A stretch of DNA of 64,000 nucleotides from Stomoxys calcitrans (GCF_963082655.1 NC_081553.1:19124643-19188642); one strand, 5' to 3'; positions 11,736 through 23,579 are shown, numbered from the stretch's first letter. Notes: generated by a model not told the origin, from the letters alone. Numbers and translations: made by a program.

Positions 11736-13004
11736 AGACACCACTGCAAAAATGTGTCCATGATTGCTGGATCATACTGGAGTTTTCACTTTGCCTTGTG
11801 GCAAAAACACACCTATTATTAACATTCTACAGCACCTCATGTTTACCCTCCACACGTTTTTCTCAAACTCTAAAAATCTGTTGGCATCTTTCACATCTCT
11901 TTGCTTCAGGTGTGTAGACAAATGCTGCTACGGGGACCACTACCCAAAAAAACCCCAAGGAAAAGATTCAGTAGCATCTACTCAAATGATATTCGAAATT
12001 GGGTGCATCACAAAGTGTTGTTGTTCCTTAACATTTACTTTTAATTCTAATCAAAGCGGCAGCGTAATAAATTCATTCAAATTTTGCACAAATTTCCCAG
12101 CTGAAGCTCTGCACAAACTTACACTGTCTCTTGCTCATGTTCTTGTGCTACACGCAACACGGCGGAAGTGAGTAGTGCATTTGCATACGAAGGAACAAAT
12201 TTCGATATGCACTTTCTCTTACGCACACACTCACACGTAGCCATAAGTCAGCCTTTTGTTGGTCTTTATCTCACGTACTTCTGCTGAAAGAAACTTCAGA
12301 GCTTTGTGTTGATGCTGCCGGCTTTTGCGGCGGCCTCCACCGCCCTAAACTGCTTTGCCACAAATGTATACCCTTTGCGGTGGTTGCAAGCATGAGTTCC
12401 TCTATCGTCTATTTCAGGTTTCCAAAAGCATGTAATATATTCCCTTCAACACTCTTACGGACACACTTGAATGATTCTATCTGTGTGTCCATGCAAATAA
12501 TTGTATGTATTCTCTTGTAGTAACACACATACACATACACAAACACACACACACACACACACATTCCATATGCACTTGTATATGTATGAAAGGTAGTGAC
12601 TTCATGCTAAATATATTCATAGAATATGACATATGCATGGATGGAACCTAGACGTCTTTAATTTTCCCCAGCCATGGAAGGCACAGTGATCATCTGAATG
12701 GGTGTAAATGTTTAAAAAAGATGATTAAAAATCACGACTGAAGGGAAAATGAAAAAAAAGCGTAAGCGTAAAACGCCTTTGTTTCCATGCTGGGCCTTCG
12801 GCTTGAACCAAGGTCTCAGTGTTCGTAACACCCGTGATACCAGATAAAAGTCCGAGGACAGTAAAATTAAGCCCAATCTTACCTTTCACAAAAGGACGAC
12901 AAGCAAAATTCTCAAAAAAAACGGCACTATGCACGGTATATTCCACACAAATCATGTCAGCAATCATCACAGATTACAAAAAGGTAGGGAAGAAGAAAAA
13001 AAGA
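11736..13004. other. Unassigned sequence with an AC microsatellite
   Basis: A 135-codon plus-strand frame (11764-12171) shows no domain or codon pattern I recognise. An AC run lies at about 12540-12562. No promoter or exon can be supported. Confidence 0.4.
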
Positions 13005-15047
13005 AAACAAGTAAGAGCGTGCTAAGTTCGGCCGGGATGAATCTTATATACCCCCCACCATGGATCGCATTTGTCGAGTTCTATGCGCAGTATCTCTTCT
13101 ATGTGCAGTATCTCTCTAAAAAAAGAATATTGAATAAGAACTGTTGTACTATTGGAGCTATTTGAAATTATAGTCCGATTCGGACCATAAATGAATGCAG
13201 AACATTGTAGAAGTCATTGTGTACAAAATCTCAGTTCATTCGGATAAGAATTGCGCCTTGTGCCGGGGCTCAAGAAGCAAAATCGGGAGATCGGTTTATA
13301 TGGGAGCTGTATCAAGCTATTAATCCATTCTGACCATATTGGACATGTATGTTGAGGGTCATGAGAGAAGGCGTTGTACAAAATTTCTTCCAAATCGGAT
13401 GAGAATTGCGCCCTCTAGAGGCTCAAGAAGTCAAGATCCCAGATCGGTTTATATGGCACCTATGTCAGGTTATGTACCGATTTCCGCCATACCAAGCACA
13501 GTTATTCGAAATCATAACAAAATACCACCTGCAAAATTTCAGTCAAATGGGACAAGAATTGCGCCCTCTAGAGGCTCAAGAAGTCAAGAACCCAGATCGG
13601 CTTATATGGCAGCTATACCTAAACATGGACCGATTTGAACCATACTTATCACAGTTATTGGAAGTGATATCAAAACACCTCATGCAAAATTTCTTCCAAA
13701 TCGGATGAGACTTGCGCCCTCTAGAGGCTCAAGAAGTCAAGATCCCAGATCGGTTTATATGGCAGCTATATTAGGTTTTGTACCGATTTCCGCCATACCA
13801 AGCTCAGTTATTGGAAATCATAACAAAATACCTCATGCAAAATTTCAGCCAAATCGGATGAGTATTGCGCCCTCTAGAGGCTAAAGAAGTCAAGATCCCA
13901 GATCGGTTTATATGGCAGCTATATCAGGATATGTACCGATTTGCGCCATACCTAGCACAGTTATTGGAAATCATAAGAAAACACCTCATGCAAAATTGGA
14001 CAAAATTGGACACGTATGTTGAGGATCATGAGAGAAGCCGTTGTACAAAATTTCTTCCCAATCGGATGAGACTTGCGCCCTCTAGCGGCTCAAGAAGTCA
14101 ACATCCCAGATCGGTTTATATGGCAGCTATACCCAAGCATGGACCGATTTGAACCACTCTTAGCACAGTTGTTGGAAGTGATACCAAAACACCACGTGCA
14201 AAATTTCAGCCATATCGGATGAGAATTGCGCACTCTATGGGCTCAAGAAGTCAAGATCCCAGATCGGTTTAAATGGCAGCCATATCAAAACATGAACCGA
14301 TTTGAACCATACTTATTACAGTTGTTGGAAGTGATACCAAAATACCACGTGCAAAATTTCAGTCTAATCGGACGAGAATTGCGCCCTCTAGAGGCTGAAG
14401 AAGTCAAGACCCAAGATCGGTTTATATGGCTGCTATATCAAAACATCGACCGATTTAAACCATACTTAGCGTAGTTATTGGAAGTTCTACCAAAACACTA
14501 CTTGCAAAATTTCAGTCAAATCGGACCAGAATTGCGACCTCTAGAGGCTCAAGAAGTCAAGACCCGAGATCGGTTTATATGGAAGCTGTATCAAAACATG
14601 GACCGATTTGGCCCATTTACAATTCCAACTCACCTACACTAATAGAAAGTAATTGTGCAAAATTTTAAGCAGCTAGCTTTACTTCTTCGAAAGTTAGCGT
14701 GCTTTCGACAGACAGACGGAAGACGTACGGACATGGCTAGATCGACTTAAAATGACATGACGATCAAGAATATATATATGGGATCTCAGACGCATATTTC
14801 GAGCTATTACAAACAGAATGTAATAGAAAGTAATTGTGCAAAATTTTCAGCAGCTAGCTTTACTTCTTCGAAAGTTAGCGTGCTTTCGACAGACAGACGG
14901 AAGACGTACGGACATGGCTAGATCGACTTAAAATGACATGACGATCAAGAATATATATATGGGATCTCAGACGCATATTTCGAGCTATTACAAACAGAAT
15001 GACGAAATTAGTATATCCCCATCTTATGGTGGAGGGTATAAAAATGT
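13005..15047 (+). mobile_element. Family B element, long copy with both ends
   Basis: Head: AACAAGTAAGAGCGTGCTAAG and TTCGGCCGGG (13025-13034), then CTTATATACCCCCCACCATGG. Body: about nine units of roughly 153 bp bearing GCGCCCTCTAGAGGCTCAAG and AGATCGGTTTATATGGCAGC. Tail: GACAGACAGACGGAAGAC, TAGATCGACTTAAAATGAC, then GGTGGAGGGTATAAAAATG ending about 15047. The tail segment is present twice in tandem (14641-14821 and 14822-15002). Open frames of 80-100 codons follow the 51-codon unit and are probably incidental. Confidence 0.8.
14641..15002 (+). repeat. 181-bp tandem duplication of the family B tail
   Basis: Two adjacent copies beginning AATAGAAAGTAATTGTGC at 14641 and 14822 differ by one base by eye (TTTTAAGCAG versus TTTTCAGCAG). 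Such identity within an otherwise diverged element marks a recent event. Confidence 0.85.
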
Positions 15048-15950
15048 GCAGCATCAACATGTGCAAGGCAGGAGCTAAGCCTTATCGTGCTCATGATCAT
15101 GAAATCATTCACACCTTCAGCACCTCGTATTGGATAACTAGCGTTCCTTCAAGCCTCCTTTTTCCACTAAATACCCCGATTGAAAAGGATTTTAACGAAG
15201 GCCCACAAAACCCTGCTACATCTCTAATGCTTGCGGGTATTCGGTCAATATATACCTCCACTCCTCAAGTATTCAACAGCTGTACTAATCAATCAAGGAC
15301 AGGTATCTCTGAATTAGAAAAACATTAAAGACGACATTCCCTGTCAGCATGAAACTCAGATTTAGATTTAGAAGTCAAAAATTGGCCGCATCCATATGAC
15401 CACCATGTCACAAACACGTTCGTAAGTCAAACGACCATTGTCACTATCTGTCTATCTTCTTTTCCACCTATTGTAAAGATGGAAAGCCTTAATAAACTAT
15501 GAGCATTGGTACTCATAGAATTGAGAGAGTGGACGAATTTGTATGCGGCTAGCGTTGCCGATCTCGTTTATGTCCCATTTTCGAACCTTGAAGGGAATAG
15601 CCAGTGCATAGTATGTGGCAATGTGCGAATGTGTGCATAGATGCCGGACTGCCAAGCCATTCTTGCCTTACATAAACCGAATAAGAAAGAAGGAGCTGCG
15701 GGCCTGTGATAATAGTCCAATGAGGCCTATTACAGAGGTTATAACCGGACACTGAGCGCTATATGGCGACTCACAATGTACAAAGTACTAAATCGTCGTT
15801 ATTCATATAGGATGTAGACATGTCCGTCCATCTGTTTGTTGAAATCACTTTAAACGAATAAACCACCACTTAAATTCAGAATACGTTTTTATCATTTCGG
15901 CTACTTCGGTCATTCTCTCAGAAAATCAGAAAATCTATTCTCTGCGAAAT
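15048..15950. other. Mixed sequence, possible LINE scrap
   Basis: Positions about 15690-15760 read like a diverged version of the segment before the zinc-binding C-terminus of the LINE at 23.6-24.3 kb (shared GTTATAACCGGACACTG versus GTCATAACCGGACACTG). A 30-bp scrap of family A tail (CATGTCCGTCCATCTG) lies near 15818-15850. The rest is unassigned. Confidence 0.35.
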
Positions 15951-15954
15951 AGTC

Positions 15955-16780
15955 CCTTCCAGATATTTTACGAAGCCAACTTTCCTGATACTAGTTCCGT
16001 GTATGAGCGATTCAAATATAATGAAGGTTTTGTCCTCCCCTAAGCACCCACTATACATGAACTGCTCCCCCTGAGTTTCCAGTGGATGTCTGGAATTTTA
16101 CCAATACTTCTCAGAATGCTCTTGACCATCTCGGCTGCTTCCGACATTCTCTATTTCACCTGATCTAAATAGAACACGAATAGAAACTCTATTCCCACTA
16201 TAACAGGCACTCCCATAGATTTTAAAGACGCTAGGTTACTGTATTTCCGCCGGATCAAGCAACATTATCACGGTTTTATCCTCCACTAAGTCAACCCCAT
16301 TGTGAGCACTTCATTCGCGCACACTACATATGGCCTCCTCACCTCGAATTTGCAGCGGAAGTCTGGAATCTCCACAATACATCTCAGAATAACCATGTCA
16401 GCTACTTAGGTCATTGTCTATTACATTGGTACACAAAATGCATTCTCTTCGATCCTTCACCTGATTAAATCAGACCAGAAACTCCATTCCCTCCCTAATA
16501 GTAACAAGAATTAATTTTTCGAATGTTAGTTTCCATATACAGACAAAAGGCAGTTGAGCAATATTATCGCGGCGTTATGCTCAGCGAAGCCAACCCAAAC
16601 ACAATCACTTGATTCGCGCACACAACACATAACCTGCTCAGCGCGAGTTTCCAGCGGAAGTCTGGAATCCTTCCATTCATTTTCGGAATGCCCAAGATCA
16701 TTCCGACTACTTCGGTCATTCTCTACTTCACACAAACATAAAAGACCAAGAAATCCATTATTTTCGTAGCAGCCACTCCT
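15955..16780. repeat. Three diverged tandem units of about 300 bp
   Basis: A segment with TTCCAGCGGAAGTCTGGAAT, ATTATCGCGGCGTTATGC and CTACTTCGGTCATTCTCT occurs in order about three times with strong divergence (around 16020-16190, 16255-16450 and 16555-16740). Spacing between the last two is about 299 bp. Function is unknown. Confidence 0.5.
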
Positions 16781-17029
16781 AGGTCTTTTATATGATTTAC
16801 CTTATTGCTGCTAACTCTATCATATTCAGATCTGCCAGAATGCCGCCCTCCGAACTGCGACGGTCTGTCTCCTCAGTTCTCATGTGGACCACCTCCATCA
16901 GGAGACAAAGATCCTACCAGTGCGAAGACATAATTACATGCTATCTAAGCAATACTTTTTGGGCTGTTACCGCAGAAACCATCCAAATCATCATCTTGTG
17001 GATAGATGAGGTTCAGCGCTACAAGAGAG

Positions 17030-17427
17030 AACCTCTAGATCAAGCGGCATATCAAACGGGTCTAAACAACATTCATGCAGACACGGTAGCAGATGCGGTA
17101 ATTGGCTTTCGGGTGAATGTAGTCCTTGGAGGACGACCGCCTCCCATTGCACCCGAAGAAATCGACCTCCCGCGGCAATCCAGAGTGGTTCTGGCTCAAT
17201 TATGTTCCGGCAGATGCAGCCGCATCAATTTCCACAGAGGTAGGATTGATGCCGACGTGCAAGATGTATGTCCCGATTGTAACCAGGGACCGCACGATAT
17301 ACGTCACCTGTTTAACCGCCCGGCCAGACCCACTCGACTCAGACCCAGATCCCTGTGGATGCACCCCATCTTAGTCGCAGAGTTCCTGGGTCTTGACACT
17401 CAACAGAATCAAGCAGACGAAAGATAG
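17030..17427 (+). pseudogene. Jockey/R1-type LINE, ORF2 C-terminus (5'-truncated)
   Basis: An open frame running from 16792 encodes from about 17030 a segment resembling the extreme C-terminus of jockey-type ORF2: RVVLAQLCSGRCSRINFHR, then CPDCNQGPHDIRHLFNRPA, then PRSLWMHPILVAEFLGLD. In this family the second stretch is a zinc-binding C-X2-C-X8-H-X3-C motif. Here the last cysteine is an arginine (FNRPA), so the finger is probably broken. Everything upstream (endonuclease and RT) is missing. The frame upstream of 17030 has no family match and its ATG is not a credible start. A CAACAACAAC-type low-complexity tract follows the stop. Confidence 0.65.
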
Positions 17428-17514
17428 AACACAATAAACTGCTACAACAACAACAACACTACCATCCTATACAACGCTACCATCATACAACACCATCATC
17501 CTACAACACTGCCA

Positions 17515-17690
17515 TTCTACAACAATACCATCCACGACATACGGTTCCTGTACCAGTGCTTCCGAGTAACCAGCGCTGCGCATGAACTGACTAAGCTCAT
17601 TTTTTTTTAAATTGCAGCTAAATTGTGTGAATCTAAACTCCTTGGATAGGCCTTTGACATCTACCAAGGACTATAACGTTTACCACACTT
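17515..17690 (-). pseudogene. LINE endonuclease N-terminal fragment
   Basis: On the minus strand the frame includes FMRSAGYSEALVQEPYVVDG. This resembles the start of the APE-type endonuclease of jockey/R1 elements, where a conserved QEP motif carries a catalytic glutamate. The fragment is about 60 codons and opposite in orientation to the LINE C-terminus at 17030-17427, so the two are separate insertions. A related fragment is at 18600-18795. Confidence 0.5.
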
Positions 17691-17702
17691 TTCCATTTGT
17701 TT

Positions 17703-18020
17703 GGAGGCCAACGTAGCGCAGAGGATAGCATGTTCGCCTATGACGCTAAACGCCTGGGTTCGAATACCGGCAGGAACATCAAAAAATTTTTCAGCGGTGG
17801 TTATCTCCTCCTAATGCTGGCGCCATTTGTGAGTTGCTTTGCCATGTAAAAACTTCTCTCCAAAGTGGTGTGGCTCTGCGGCATGCCGTTCGGACTCGGC
17901 TATAAAAATGAGGTACCTTCTCATTGAGCTTAAAATTGAATCCGTCAGCACTCATTTATTTCTGAGAAGTTTGCCCCAGTTCATTATTGGAATGTTCATG
18001 GCCAAATTTGCATTTGCATT
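17703..18020 (+). mobile_element. tRNA-derived SINE, best-preserved long copy
   Basis: GGAGGCCAACG leads to box A TAGCGCAGAGG (17714-17724) and box B GGTTCGAATAC (17758-17768), about 33 bp apart as in tRNA genes. The non-tRNA body follows: CCTAATGCTGGCGCCATTTG, ACTTCTCTCCAAAGTGG, GCCGTTCGGACTCGGCTATA and TGAGAAGTTTGCCCC. The two boxes are the family's Pol III promoter. Confidence 0.75.
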
Positions 18021-18059
18021 CCCTTGTTCACCTTTGAAATTTGGTCATCTATCGCTCGT

Positions 18060-18795
18060 GGCCTAAACTCTTCCAATTTCAATACTGTTTCAGTCTCCTT
18101 AAAAAGGCATCAGCCAACAAGTAGATCCTTTCAACCTCTGGAAGGCTCGGTAGTAACACTCGTTTGCCTACCCCTATCGGTACTCTCATTATATGATTAA
18201 AGTCACTTATAACCCTTTGCCGCCCTATTTGCAGTGATTACGTTAATGTCTCTATCTTCTATATCCCCTTCAACGGTAGGCTTCTCACTCGCCATGTTCA
18301 ACACAACGACATCATTCCAAGTCAACTATTCGCTGGACAACTGTCCCATATAGCGAATCTCCGGACCACATCAGATAAACTGCATAAGCGTCTAAAACGA
18401 GGATGAGAGTACAGATACTGGCAAGAAGTAGCCCCATATGTACCTAAAATGAACCATCAAGTCGGCGCTTAATCTACAATAATTGCTAGGCAAGAACATC
18501 TTTCCACACCGCTCTTCTGCACAAATGCAAACCCTTCATTGGTTATTGATGTCACTGTGATCAACGATTATAGCAGAGTCACTGCCACAGTAGGTAAAAA
18601 TTCCAATCCTACAAACTTGACCATCCACTACATACGGTTCCTGTAACAGCGCCACCTAGCTTTCAGTGGTGCACATAAATTGGCCAAGCTCCTGCAATAA
18701 CACGCTAGACCACTGGCAGTTAAATTGAATCGTCCCTGATCCGTTTAATACCTAGCGTTCGCCTAAGCCATCAAGCTCGAATATTTGGGGTAAGT
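18060..18795 (-). pseudogene. Degenerate jockey/R1-type LINE endonuclease region
   Basis: On the minus strand near 18640-18600 a frame reads LLQEPYVVDGQVC, the same endonuclease start as in the fragment at 17515-17690. Downstream in the same orientation frames are broken by stops and shifts, and only scattered similarity can be guessed. The plus-strand SINE at 17703-18020 separates it from the second fragment. Confidence 0.4.
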
Positions 18796-18811
18796 TCTTG
18801 AGATCATCATA

Positions 18812-19043
18812 TTGAGTTGCCCAAAAAGTAATTGCGGATTTTTCATATAGTCGGCGTTGACAAATTTTTGTCACATCTTATGACTCTGCATTCTTTTTTC
18901 CATCAGTTATTAGCTGTTACTTTTAGCTTGCTTTAGAAAAAAAGTGTAAAAAAAGTATATTTGATTAAAGTTCATTCTAAGTTTTATTAAAAATGCATTT
19001 ACTTTCCTTTAAAAAATCCGCAATTACTTTTTGGGCAACCCAA
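18812..19043 (+). mobile_element. Mariner-type MITE copy 1
   Basis: 232 bp flanked by TA on both sides (18810-18811, 19044-19045). Termini TTGAGTTGCCCAAAAAGTAA and its inverse TTACTTTTTGGGCAACCCAA give inverted repeats of about 30 bp, with one mismatch at the left end. It has no open frame. TA duplication and this terminus suggest mobilisation by a mariner transposase. Confidence 0.85.
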
Positions 19044-19045
19044 TA

Positions 19046-20443
19046 CTATCCGCTGGTACCCTCTTGAATACTTCAAAATGCCAAAAACTTAACTTGGCAT
19101 TTTCGTTTTCTTTTGTGTACTAAAATCACTGTGCATTGTCCCTTCATTACCGCAAATCCCACCAAAGTCTGTGCATATGCAAAGCACTGCACGAATACTT
19201 TGCCGCCAATGCCATCTCATCCAAGCAATCCGTGGGGCATCCATTCATCTACGTTTAACAAGGATAAAATATATTTTTGTGTGAGGAAATTTTGCGGTTC
19301 AGCAGAAGCACGTTGCTGGCATCCGATGAATTATAATCAGATCATACGTTCCCATATATACTCACTCACTCTCTCTCTCTCTCTCTCTCCCTCTCTCTCC
19401 TCTGTAGTATATAGGAGTTGTTGCCTCATGCCATATCTACTCATATGCTGGCGCATACTAACAAATGAGTATAGCTGCTCTGTGGTTAAGGCAGCAAGGA
19501 CTAAGTACAAGATGAAGAAGAAGAAGAAGAAGATTTTACTATCTTTCTCCAACTGTAGGACATGCACACTCACACACACACTCACCGGTCGCAAGTAATT
19601 GCAATAAGATGTGCAAGAATTTTCATTTCATTTGAAAATTGTTTCCAACAAATTGATGTGGCAGCTTAAAATGAATCTCTTATAACTCCATTTGGCACAA
19701 AAAGTATTTTGCCTCGCATTACTTCTGCTACTCCGAATGCAATGAGATGTTCACATTGCATTCGGCATCTTTCGATGTCAAGGTGTGGCAATTTTGACAA
19801 ATCAAAACGATATTGTTGCAAAATTGTAATTGCCCCAAAGGCAGGTGGCATAACGATGTCACTCCGAACTTTTAAATTACAATCTCTCAGATTGTGGTTC
19901 AGTGGTTGGTTGTAGTGGTTGAATGCTTTCCTTGGAGGGGGGAGTAGTGGGCAAAGACCTGACATTTCTCAATTTCACTGATTGAAAATTAATTAATTTT
20001 ATTAGTATCGAAATTGAATGCAAGGAATCCCAATATTTGGCCATTAAATGTCTTCAACAGAGAATGAGATTTTAAGTTTTGCCAGGCTTTTCAACTTAAG
20101 TTAAAGAAGGATTGTAAGGTCCTTGACACTATTAGTTTAATGTTCCTTGAAATAGTTCTAAAGTTTTTTACAAAATCTCCCATGTCTAAGCATCCCCGTA
20201 AGCCTTATGCTTTCTTCCCCTCTCTGCTGCAACTCCTTGGGGTGATCATACCTTAGGGTGATCCTGTACAGGATTCTGATCTGGAGGCACCACATTCAGG
20301 GGTGTACGGAGAAGGCCTATACAAACATAGGTAATGGAGACTGAATCCCAAGATGGTCCATTGGTTCTGCGAAAGTATGTTCAGATTGATTTTAACTTAC
20401 GGCCCACAAGTGTAGTGGAAAGCATAGGAGTGGAAGAGCAACG
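19046..20443. other. Unassigned sequence with a CT microsatellite
   Basis: A CT run at about 19367-19400 and a GAA run at about 19514-19532. The 161-codon frame at 19113-19598 runs through both simple repeats and has no domain. No gene can be supported. Confidence 0.4.
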
Positions 20444-20445
20444 TA

Positions 20446-20681
20446 TGGGTTGCCCAAAAAGTAATTGCGGATTTTTTAAAAAAAAAGTAAATGAATTTTT
20501 AATAAAACTTAAAATGAACTTTAATCAAATATACTTTTTTTCACTTTTTTTCTAAAGCAAGCTAAAAGTAACAGCTGATAACTGACAGAAGAAAGAATGC
20601 AATTATAGAGTCACAAGCTGTGAAAAAATTTTTCAACGCCGACTATATGAAAAATCCGCAATTACTTATTGGGCAACCCAA
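20446..20681 (-). mobile_element. Mariner-type MITE copy 2 (inverted)
   Basis: About 236 bp with TA at 20444-20445 and 20682-20683. Same termini as the other copies (GGGTTGCCCAAAAAGTAATT and inverse), opposite orientation to copies 1 and 3. The left end has lost one T. Confidence 0.85.
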
Positions 20682-20683
20682 TA

Positions 20684-21234
20684 TAAACATTACAACAGGG
20701 TCGAGGGATATATTGTCTTGGCATAAATCGCCGAGACGATTTTGAACTCTAGTCCCTTAAGGAGTAAGACAGCACTTCCCTCTAAGAATTGAAGTTAGCA
20801 CAACGGGATGGAACTGAAAAAGAACGTGAAATAAGAGGAATGAGGGGAGGAACCCTATTGAAAATGTCAAATGTATATTGGGTGATAACAACCAAGACGT
20901 TAAAATCAGGGACATATCCAAAATTTTAAAAGACCGTTAACGCTTAAGCTTCATATGACACGATTCGGTGTGAGAAAATGAAAGAACGGACAACCTGGCC
21001 GTAAAGTCAAATTTGAACGATGCAAGGCGATCTGAGTTAAGGATAAGAGCGAAGGAAATTTGCAAATTGGGCGATGCAAGGCGATCTGAGTTAAGTATAA
21101 GAACGAAGGATGTGACACGCTGGAAGAACAAAAAATTATATGGAACGATCATTACCGAAGCCAGCCCAGCTTTCTTGGGGGCTAAACCCTTTAAACAGCA
21201 ATAAAATTGGCAAGTTTGGTCGAAAACAATGAAA
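20684..21234. other. Unassigned sequence with a 54-bp tandem duplication
   Basis: GATGCAAGGCGATCTGAGTT occurs at 21019 and again at 21073, giving a two-copy tandem repeat of 54 bp. The rest is unassigned. Confidence 0.45.
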
Positions 21235-21236
21235 TA

Positions 21237-21474
21237 TTGGGTTGCCCAAAAAGTAATTGCGGATTTTTCATATAGTCGGCGTTGACAAATTTTTTCACAG
21301 CTTGTGACTCTGTAATTGCATTCTTTCTTCTGTCAGTTATCAGCTGTTACTTTTAGCTTGCTTTAGAAAAAAAGTGTAAAAAAAAGTATATTTGATTCAA
21401 GTTCATTCTAAGTTTTATTAAAAATTCATTTACTTTCTTTTAAAAAATCCGCAATTACTTTTTGGGCAACCCAA
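21237..21474 (+). mobile_element. Mariner-type MITE copy 3
   Basis: 238 bp flanked by TA (21235-21236, 21475-21476) with near-perfect termini TTGGGTTGCCCAAAAAGTAA and inverse. It forms an inverted pair with the copy 555 bp upstream. Confidence 0.9.
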
Positions 21475-21519
21475 TATTTAAAATTCTCGGGGAGGGGGAG
21501 CTAAAACTTTTCTGGAGGG

Positions 21520-22560
21520 GTGTTTAGCCCAACCCCCAAAAGACCTTTCTACGCTTATAGGAGTGATCCTGACCGAGGCCAAACGAGGTCTAAATTGAGT
21601 GAAAGTAGAAAGGAGAACAAAACGGCCTTGAGAATAGGATTACAGCCCTCTTACAGTCCTCGAAAAGGAATACTGAGGAAGGTTGCGGAAAGGGGAGAAA
21701 AAGCGATGGGAGCCTTCTACTCTTGCGGAAGAATGATCGGTAGAAAGCTGGGAGTAAGCCCCAAGATGATATACAGGATGTACACGGCCATTGTGAGACC
21801 AGTGTCGACTTATTGAGTATTGGCATGGTGGAAGGCTGTGAAGAAGAATACATGGACCATGCATCGGTATCAAGGGGGCGTTAAGATCTACACCGTAGGT
21901 ATGTGTGGAGGCCATGCTGAATTTACAACCTATTCGCGGCTGTGCCGCTAAGTTAACACTTAGGCTGAGCAAACTTGGCATTAGGCTGAGCAAACTTGGC
22001 ATTAGGATGAGTAAACTTGGCATTAGGCTGAGGAAACTTGGCATTAGGCTGAGCAAACTTGGCATTAGGCTGAGCAAACTGGGCATAAGGCTGAGCAAAC
22101 TTGGCATTAGGCTAAACAAACTTGGCATTAGGCTGAGGAAATTTGACATTCAGCATGCCATGTTTCCTCAAGGCGGACATGGCTACATCTACTTTGTAGA
22201 TACCATGGATGCAGGAGGTAGGCTGAGGAGCGTCTCAGACCACCTGTCGCAGAGACGGATTAGGCAGAGATTTTTCTGGAATAGCTTCCCTGGAAAGGAG
22301 GAGTGAGAGGGGGATGCTGTATTTGCGTTGGATGAGTCCTCGGTCTTCACTGACGGCTCCAGATTGGAGTCAGGGACAGGACTGGGGGTTTACTCAGAGG
22401 CACTCGGCATGTCAGTTAGACTGCTGGGCGAGTGCACGATTTTTCAGGCAGTTGTCTGTGCCATTACGCTGGCAACTGGCGGGAGGATGGACCTGCCACC
22501 TACGAAACTCAGGATATAGGTGGACAGTATGGCGGTCCTCTTTACTTTACTCTAATTGGC
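21520..22560 (+). pseudogene. LINE remnant: RT C-terminal part, minisatellite, RNase H
   Basis: From about 21620 the frame reads ALRIGLQPSYSPRKGIL, then KVAERGEKAMGAFYSCGRM and YRMYTAIVRPVSTY followed by a stop. This is the post-catalytic region typical of R1/I-type LINE reverse transcriptases. A tract at 21957-22155 repeats a 21-bp unit encoding LSKLGIR. From about 22320 a second frame reads ESSVFTDGSRLESGTGLGVY and ECTIFQAVVCAI, the start of an RNase H domain with its D of TDGS and E of EC. Stops and frameshifts separate these parts, so it is dead. The 5' part is missing. Confidence 0.6.
21957..22155 (+). repeat. 21-bp in-frame minisatellite inside the LINE remnant
   Basis: About nine copies of CTGAGCAAACTTGGCATTAGG with few changes. 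The period is 7 codons, so expansion keeps the LINE reading frame and yields repeated LSKLGIR. Confidence 0.85.
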
Positions 22561-22574
22561 TATGACAGAATATT

Positions 22575-22825
22575 TGTTCCACTAGCCGAACGTTGAATAG
22601 CGTTCCAAGCGCCTCAATCTTCTGCTCTCATTCTAAAATCTCTGACACAAAGTTTCGAGGTGTCTCCCACATCTTGATCTTTCCATCGGGCTTTTGGTCT
22701 TCCCGGTTTGCGTGTACCACCGTGTTTGCCTGCAAAAGACTTCTTTGCTGGAGCTTCTTCATCTATTCTGACAACATGACCTAAACAACGCAAGCTATCG
22801 TCGTCATACAGCTCCCGGCCGATAC
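22575..22825 (-). pseudogene. RTE-like LINE C-terminal fragment
   Basis: On the minus strand the frame reads ELYDDDSLRCLGHVVRIDEE, then GTRKPGRPKARWKDQD and a stop about 20 codons later. The pattern LGHV-R followed by basic residues, GRPK-RW-D, is the common C-terminal tail of RTE/CR1-type LINE ORF2 proteins. It is opposite in orientation to the RNase H remnant next to it and looks like an independent insertion. Confidence 0.5.
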
Positions 22826-22829
22826 GGGA

Positions 22830-23575
22830 TAACTATGAGCACCACATAGGCTGGAACTTTGAGCTCCGACTTGTGTGGTATTCATCGTTATTACGGGAAG
22901 CTTCGCTGAAAGCTACCGGGCGCGTCCACAGGTTGCGGATGGTGGAGAGCTCCGTTTTTATGTGGAGTAGCTGCTAATGCGACCGCGGGCAGTCAGCGAT
23001 TTTCGAGAGCAAAGTCTTAGTGAGGAGTCAGGTGGCACTGGCTCCTAATTAAATACTAAGTGCCAATGCTACTCGAGATGACAAGGCGAGTTATTGGCGC
23101 CTTCAAATAACCGATGGCCAACATCGGCGTTTGTTCCCAGGTTAGGGGCGGCTGGCGGCGAGCCACGGATCTTGAAGCAAGCGGCTCGCCACAACAAGGG
23201 ATACGTGTGCAATCCCACAAAACCCATGGGGTGGGGGCGATGGCCCAGTAACCCGCCCCCGGAAAACTGAGAACTACTATGAGAAACAAAGGAATAGTAA
23301 ATGGCGGCCCTCATTGCCTTGAATTCTAGGACGTAAGTGCATGGCGGGGTGTTTGGGGGCTTGGCTCATGGCTTTGTGCAGGCCTTGATATCCGTACACA
23401 TCGGTGTTCTGGCGATTGAGAAGGCGGACAAGTGTGCCAAAAGGGCATGCTCTACGGAAAGCAGACCTGTGGTAGGTCTTGTACACGATTTGAAAATGTA
23501 GAGGATATGGTGGGGGTCTGTCAATAGAATTCGAAATTCCAAGAGACTCTTCCCTGCTGTTGACCTAACGACGTC
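22830..23575. other. GC-richer unassigned sequence, probably LINE-derived
   Basis: Base composition is richer in G and C than the surroundings. The segment at 23130-23280 (GGCGGCTGGCGGCGAGCC and ACCCGCCCCCGGAAAACTGA) looks like a LINE leader, but I cannot place it in a family. No open frame is convincing. Confidence 0.3.
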
Positions 23576-23579
23576 GAGG

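Noticed and set aside
11764..12171. 135-codon frame
   Set aside because: No recognisable motif, no codon signal that I can judge, and SINE debris upstream.
16792..17427. 211-codon frame as a host gene
   Set aside because: The second half matches a LINE ORF2 C-terminus and the first half has no match; the ATG is incidental.
19113..19598. 161-codon frame
   Set aside because: Runs through CT and GAA simple repeats; no domain and no splice or promoter support.
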